Positions 6,063-8,751 of a DNA stretch of 8,751 nt are shown one piece after another. The translations under genes and the position numbers were made by a program. Source of the stretch: Conexivisphaera sp049976725 (GTDB lineage Archaea > Thermoproteota > Nitrososphaeria > Conexivisphaerales > Conexivisphaeraceae); contig JBMFHR010000036.1 in NCBI GenBank assembly GCA_049976725.1, forward strand, positions 1-8,751. The letters are read 5' to 3'. Under the pieces are notes generated by a model. That model was not told where the DNA came from. It made no database searches and was given only the letters and a program-made list of their open reading frames with translations. Every line of letters begins with the position of its first letter. Position 1 is the first letter of the stretch.

Positions 6063-7200
6063 GCACCGCGTGGGCATACTGGGCGGCGGCCAGCTGGGCT
6101 GGATGATGATACTCGAGGGCAGGAGGCTGGGGATCTCCTTCGGCGTGCTCGAGCCGGATCCGTCGGCGCCCGCGCTCAGGATCTCGGATCGCCGGTTCTC
6201 GCCGGCCGAGGGCGGCGAGCTCGTGAGCTGGAGCGACGTGGTGACCTACGAGTTCGAGAACGTGGACGCTGGCGTCGCCGGGGCCGCCGAGGGCGCAGGC
6301 AAGCTGAGACCGGGGCTCGCGCCGCTGCTGACCAAACAGGACAGGACCAGGGAGAAGGCGCTCCTCAGGCAGCTCGGGATCCCGACCGCCGACTACTCCG
6401 TGGCCCACTCGCCCGAGGAGCTGGAGGATGCGGTCAGGAGGTCTGGCGCCGTCGTCGCCAAGGCGCCCTACGGCGGCTACGACGGCAAGGGCGTGCGCTT
6501 CCTGCGGGATCCCGCTGAAGCGCGCTCCCTGCCCTGGGGCTACCCCGTGCTGGTGGAGGAGGCCGTGGACGTGGCGGAGGAGATCTCGGTCATAGTGGCG
6601 CGCTCGGCGTCGGGCGAGGAGGTTGTCTATCCGGCGGCGGAGAACCACAACCTGGACGGGATACTGCTCTGGAGCGCGGCGCCCGCCCGCGACTCCGGGG
6701 CCGCGGCCACGGCCTCCGAGATGGCGCTCCGCCTGGCGAGGTCGATGAACTACGTGGGGGTGCTGGCGGTGGAGTTCCTAGTCTCAAGGGATGGGAGGGT
6801 CCTGGCGAACGAGTTCGCGCCCAGGGTGCACAACACGGGGCACTGGACCCTCTGCGGGGCAGCCACTAGCCAGTTCGAGAACCACCTGAGGGCAATACTC
6901 GACCTGCCGCTTGGGTCGGCGGAGCTCCTGAGGCCCTCCGGCATAGTGAACATCCTGGGGATCCCCAGGGAGGAGCTCCGCGTGGAACGCGTGCTCTCGG
7001 TGCCCGGCTCCAGGCTCTGGTGGTATGGGAAGTCGGAGGCGAGGCCCAGGAGGAAGATGGGCCACGCGTGCGCGGTGGCCAGGTCGCGCGACGAGCTCGA
7101 CGGTAGGCTGGCGGAGCTCGCGTCCGCGATCTACGGCGGGACGACCGCCGCTCCCGAGGTCATGTCGGCCATCGGGGCGCTGATTCGCGAGAATCCCTAG
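6052..7200 (+). CDS. purK: N5-carboxyaminoimidazole ribonucleotide synthase, PurK
   Basis: PurK uses ATP and bicarbonate to carboxylate AIR to N5-CAIR, the substrate of PurE. The protein is 382 residues with an ATP-grasp layout. The N-terminal nucleotide-binding GILGGGQLGWMM is at 8-19, TYEFENVD at 65-72, LTKQDRTREKALLRQLGIP at 93-111, the glycine-rich loop KAPYGGYDGKGV at 137-148, VLVEEAVDVAEEISV at 166-180, and the substrate and metal segment ANEFAPRVHNTGHWT at 252-266 followed by SQFENHLRAI. KMGH at 335-338 is also conserved. The assigned TTG start lies inside purE. A GTG at 6070 would begin the protein right at GILGGG and has a GTGAG element seven bases upstream, so the start is uncertain by six codons. 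The stop codon interlocks with that of the convergent exonuclease gene. Confidence 0.95.
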   Translation: MAREHRVGILGGGQLGWMMILEGRRLGISFGVLEPDPSAPALRISDRRFSPAEGGELVSWSDVVTYEFENVDAGVAGAAEGAGKLRPGLAPLLTKQDRTREKALLRQLGIPTADYSVAHSPEELEDAVRRSGAVVAKAPYGGYDGKGVRFLRDPAEARSLPWGYPVLVEEAVDVAEEISVIVARSASGEEVVYPAAENHNLDGILLWSAAPARDSGAAATASEMALRLARSMNYVGVLAVEFLVSRDGRVLANEFAPRVHNTGHWTLCGAATSQFENHLRAILDLPLGSAELLRPSGIVNILGIPREELRVERVLSVPGSRLWWYGKSEARPRRKMGHACAVARSRDELDGRLAELASAIYGGTTAAPEVMSAIGALIRENP

Positions 7201-7946
7201 CCTATCTCGGCCCAGACGGGCGCGTGGTCCGATCCCAAGACGTCCTCCAGTATGCCGGCTCCCTTCACCCTGTCCCTGAGCTCCTCCGACACCAATATGT
7301 AGTCTATCCTCCACCCCACGTTCCGGCTCCTGGCGTTGAACCTGTAGGACCACCACGTGTAGTGCCCTCCGTCGCTGTAGAACATCCTGAACGTGTCGAC
7401 GTAGCCGAGGCTGAGGAAGTGCGTCATCCACTCCCTCTCCTGCGGGGTGAAACCAGCGTGGTTCACGTTCTCCTTTGGCCTCGCGATGTCGAGCTCGGTG
7501 TGCGCAACGTTGAAGTCACCGCCTATCACGAGCGGCTTCCTGGACCTGAGGCCCTGGGCGAAATCCTCGAACTTCCTGTCGAACTCCAGCTTGTAGCCCA
7601 GCCTCGTGAGCCCCTCCTGCGCGTTAGGGAAGTACACGTTGATCACGTAGTACTCGTCGAGCTCCATAGTTATGACGCGGCCCTCGCCGTCGAACACGGG
7701 ATCCCCCATTCCGTAGGACACGGAGAGCGGCCTGACCTTCGAGAGCGTCATGGTGCCCGAGTAACCCCTTCTCCTGGATGGATTCAGGTACACATCGTAC
7801 CCGGTGCCCGAGTACAGGTCCAGGGGCACGGAGTCGGACTTCACCTCCTGAAGCAGCACCATGTCGAACCCCCTGCCCAGGAAGTCCATGAGCCCCTTCC
7901 GCATCGCGCTCCTGATCCCGTTGATGTTCCAGGACGCTATTCTCAA
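7197..7946 (-). CDS. xth: Exonuclease III-family AP endonuclease
   Basis: A 249-residue member of the exonuclease III branch of the EEP nuclease superfamily. It cleaves DNA at abasic sites in base excision repair and may also have 3'-5' exonuclease activity. Motifs in order are RIASWNINGIR (2-12, Asn8), LLQEVK (31-36, Glu34 metal ligand), GYSGTM (61-66), VINVYFPNA (101-109, Tyr104), IGGDFNVAHTELD (141-153, Asp144 and Asn146), WRIDYILVS (212-220) and SDHAPV (239-244, catalytic Asp240-His241). All catalytic residues are present and the length is typical. The TTG start is the only one that begins the conserved first strand, and a TATA-like box lies about 27 bp upstream with no Shine-Dalgarno, so it is probably leaderless. 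It follows the MFS gene by 49 bp and converges on purK with a 3-bp overlap. Confidence 0.95.
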   Translation of the reverse strand: MRIASWNINGIRSAMRKGLMDFLGRGFDMVLLQEVKSDSVPLDLYSGTGYDVYLNPSRRRGYSGTMTLSKVRPLSVSYGMGDPVFDGEGRVITMELDEYYVINVYFPNAQEGLTRLGYKLEFDRKFEDFAQGLRSRKPLVIGGDFNVAHTELDIARPKENVNHAGFTPQEREWMTHFLSLGYVDTFRMFYSDGGHYTWWSYRFNARSRNVGWRIDYILVSEELRDRVKGAGILEDVLGSDHAPVWAEIG

Positions 7947-7970
7947 CGCCGATCGGGCGGCGCGGGACCC

Positions 7971-7976
7971 TCATAA
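7971..7976 (-). promoter_or_regulatory. TATA-like box for the AP endonuclease gene
   Basis: Minus-strand CCCTTATGAGGG contains TTATGA at 7971-7976, centred about 27 bp before the TTG at 7946. The position supports leaderless initiation at TTG. It lies between this gene and the MFS gene, so the nuclease need not depend on read-through. Confidence 0.4.
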
Positions 7977-7994
7977 GGGATTCCCGGGCAGGCG

Positions 7995-8751
7995 CTATCG
8001 CCCGAGGACCGGCGCGGCGACGGCCCTCGGCCTGTAGTTCGACGCGAGGAGCGATACGGCCAGCGTTGCCAGCGAGAACGCCATGCCGACCGCGAACACG
8101 TAGTTGAACGCGATGGGCCCCGTCTCCGCGAACATGAGGCCGGCCGTCGGGAGCGGTGAGTAGAGCACCCAGTACTTGTGGGTGGTCATGATCGTGGCGG
8201 CCAGCACGGGGCCGAGGGATGCTCCCAGGTACCTCATGGTGGTGTTGAACCCGAGCCCGACCGTCACGCTCTCCCTCGGCATGGACACCGCCACCATGTT
8301 CACTATCGGGATCATCAGGGAGACCACGCCCACCCCGGTGACGAATGAATCTACCACGAGTTCGAGGGGGCCGGCCCTGTCGAAGATGAACAGCCAGAAG
8401 CCCAGCGCGGAGACGAGCGAGCCGAATGCCAGGACCGGCCTGGGACCGAGGTTCGTGGTCGCGGAGCCCACCAACGGCGCTATGACTATCATCGCCAGCG
8501 TCGCCGGCAGGAGGGAGAGGGCCGCGCTGAGGACCGAGAGGCCCAGGCCGTACGGTGGGAGCTCCTCTGCGTAGTAGATCACCCCGAGGTAGAGGGTGAA
8601 CATCACGACGCCGGAGAGGAGTCCCGTCAGGTTCGCCACCATGACGTTCCTGCGCCTCAGGAGGTCCAGTCCTATGAGGGGATTCGCAGCCCTCCTGGCG
8701 TATGCTAGGAATCCTACGAAGAGCGCCGCTCCGGACGAGATTAGGAGGAGC
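7995..8751 (-). CDS. MFS transporter, DHA2 (14-helix drug:H+ antiporter) type, C-terminal part
   Basis: The last 251 residues of a major facilitator transporter whose N-terminal half lies beyond the right edge. The frame stays open to the window boundary, so the ATG at 8642 is internal and not the start. The segment ANPLIGLDLLRRRNVMVANL, followed by TGLLSGVVMF, marks the loop and start of a central helix pair typical of the EmrB/QacA-like DHA2 group. GLGFNTTMRYLGASLGPVLA (165-184 of the visible part) matches the N-x3-R-x-LG-x-S-x-G pattern near helix 13 in that group. About seven hydrophobic segments are visible, and the tail SNYRPRAVAAPVLGR is short and basic. Proton-driven export of small molecules is likely, but the substrate cannot be told. 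The stop is TAG at 7995-7997. Confidence 0.88.
   Translation of the reverse strand, partial: LLLISSGAALFVGFLAYARRAANPLIGLDLLRRRNVMVANLTGLLSGVVMFTLYLGVIYYAEELPPYGLGLSVLSAALSLLPATLAMIVIAPLVGSATTNLGPRPVLAFGSLVSALGFWLFIFDRAGPLELVVDSFVTGVGVVSLMIPIVNMVAVSMPRESVTVGLGFNTTMRYLGASLGPVLAATIMTTHKYWVLYSPLPTAGLMFAETGPIAFNYVFAVGMAFSLATLAVSLLASNYRPRAVAAPVLGR

Noticed and set aside
7224..7976. 250-codon plus-strand ORF opposite the AP endonuclease gene
   Set aside because: The minus strand has every catalytic motif of exonuclease III; the plus frame is Val/Pro/His-rich antisense translation.
8643..8751. ATG at 8642 as the start of the MFS gene
   Set aside because: The same frame continues to the window edge with typical DHA2 sequence (NPLIGLDLLRRRNV), so the gene is cut by the window and not short.

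Overview
The window looks like a chromosomal segment of a GC-rich archaeon, probably a thermophilic or acidophilic member of the Thermoproteota/Thaumarchaeota side of the tree. That placement is inference. It rests on heavy AGG (Arg) and ATA (Ile) codon use, TATA-like boxes centred about 26-28 bp before start codons (leaderless genes), one gene with a strong archaeal-type Shine-Dalgarno, an archaeal AbrB-PhoU fusion, and an archaeal-style PurM. Only one of seven complete genes appears to start with ATG; the others use GTG or TTG.

Layout, left to right: (1) 1-211, an AT-rich gene-poor strip with short tandem repeats on either side of a small GC-rich island (about 66-158). (2) 212-1654 (-), a 12-helix membrane protein that resembles a diverged heme-copper-oxidase-like subunit. 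(3) 1841-2815 (-), a cation/Ca2+ exchanger-superfamily protein whose two alpha repeats carry the same unusual substitutions. (4) 2888-3114 (-), a small two-helix membrane protein that appears to be split by a one-base frameshift. (5) 3170-4216 (-), an AbrB-PhoU regulator. (6) 4256-5458 (-), purM. (7) 5562-6062 and 6052-7200 (+), purE and purK, overlapping and divergent from purM. (8) 7197-7946 (-), an exonuclease III-type AP endonuclease whose stop codon interlocks with that of purK. (9) 7995-8751 (-), the C-terminal part of a DHA2-type MFS transporter that runs off the window.

The best understood unit is the purM <-> purEK divergent pair. It covers consecutive steps of purine synthesis: PurM closes the imidazole ring to make AIR, then PurK and PurE carboxylate AIR to CAIR by way of N5-CAIR. 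Both transcription units seem to fire from a 103-bp shared intergenic region with a TATA-like box for each gene and an imperfect palindrome in the middle. The regulator, small membrane protein and exchanger follow purM on the same strand and may form an ion- or phosphate-related neighbourhood, but the exchanger has its own TATA-like box, so they need not be one operon.

No CRISPR array, tRNA, rRNA, insertion sequence or clear defence system was seen. The least ordinary items are the exchanger with mirrored motif changes, the oxidase-like membrane protein with an incomplete histidine set, and the frameshifted small membrane gene.
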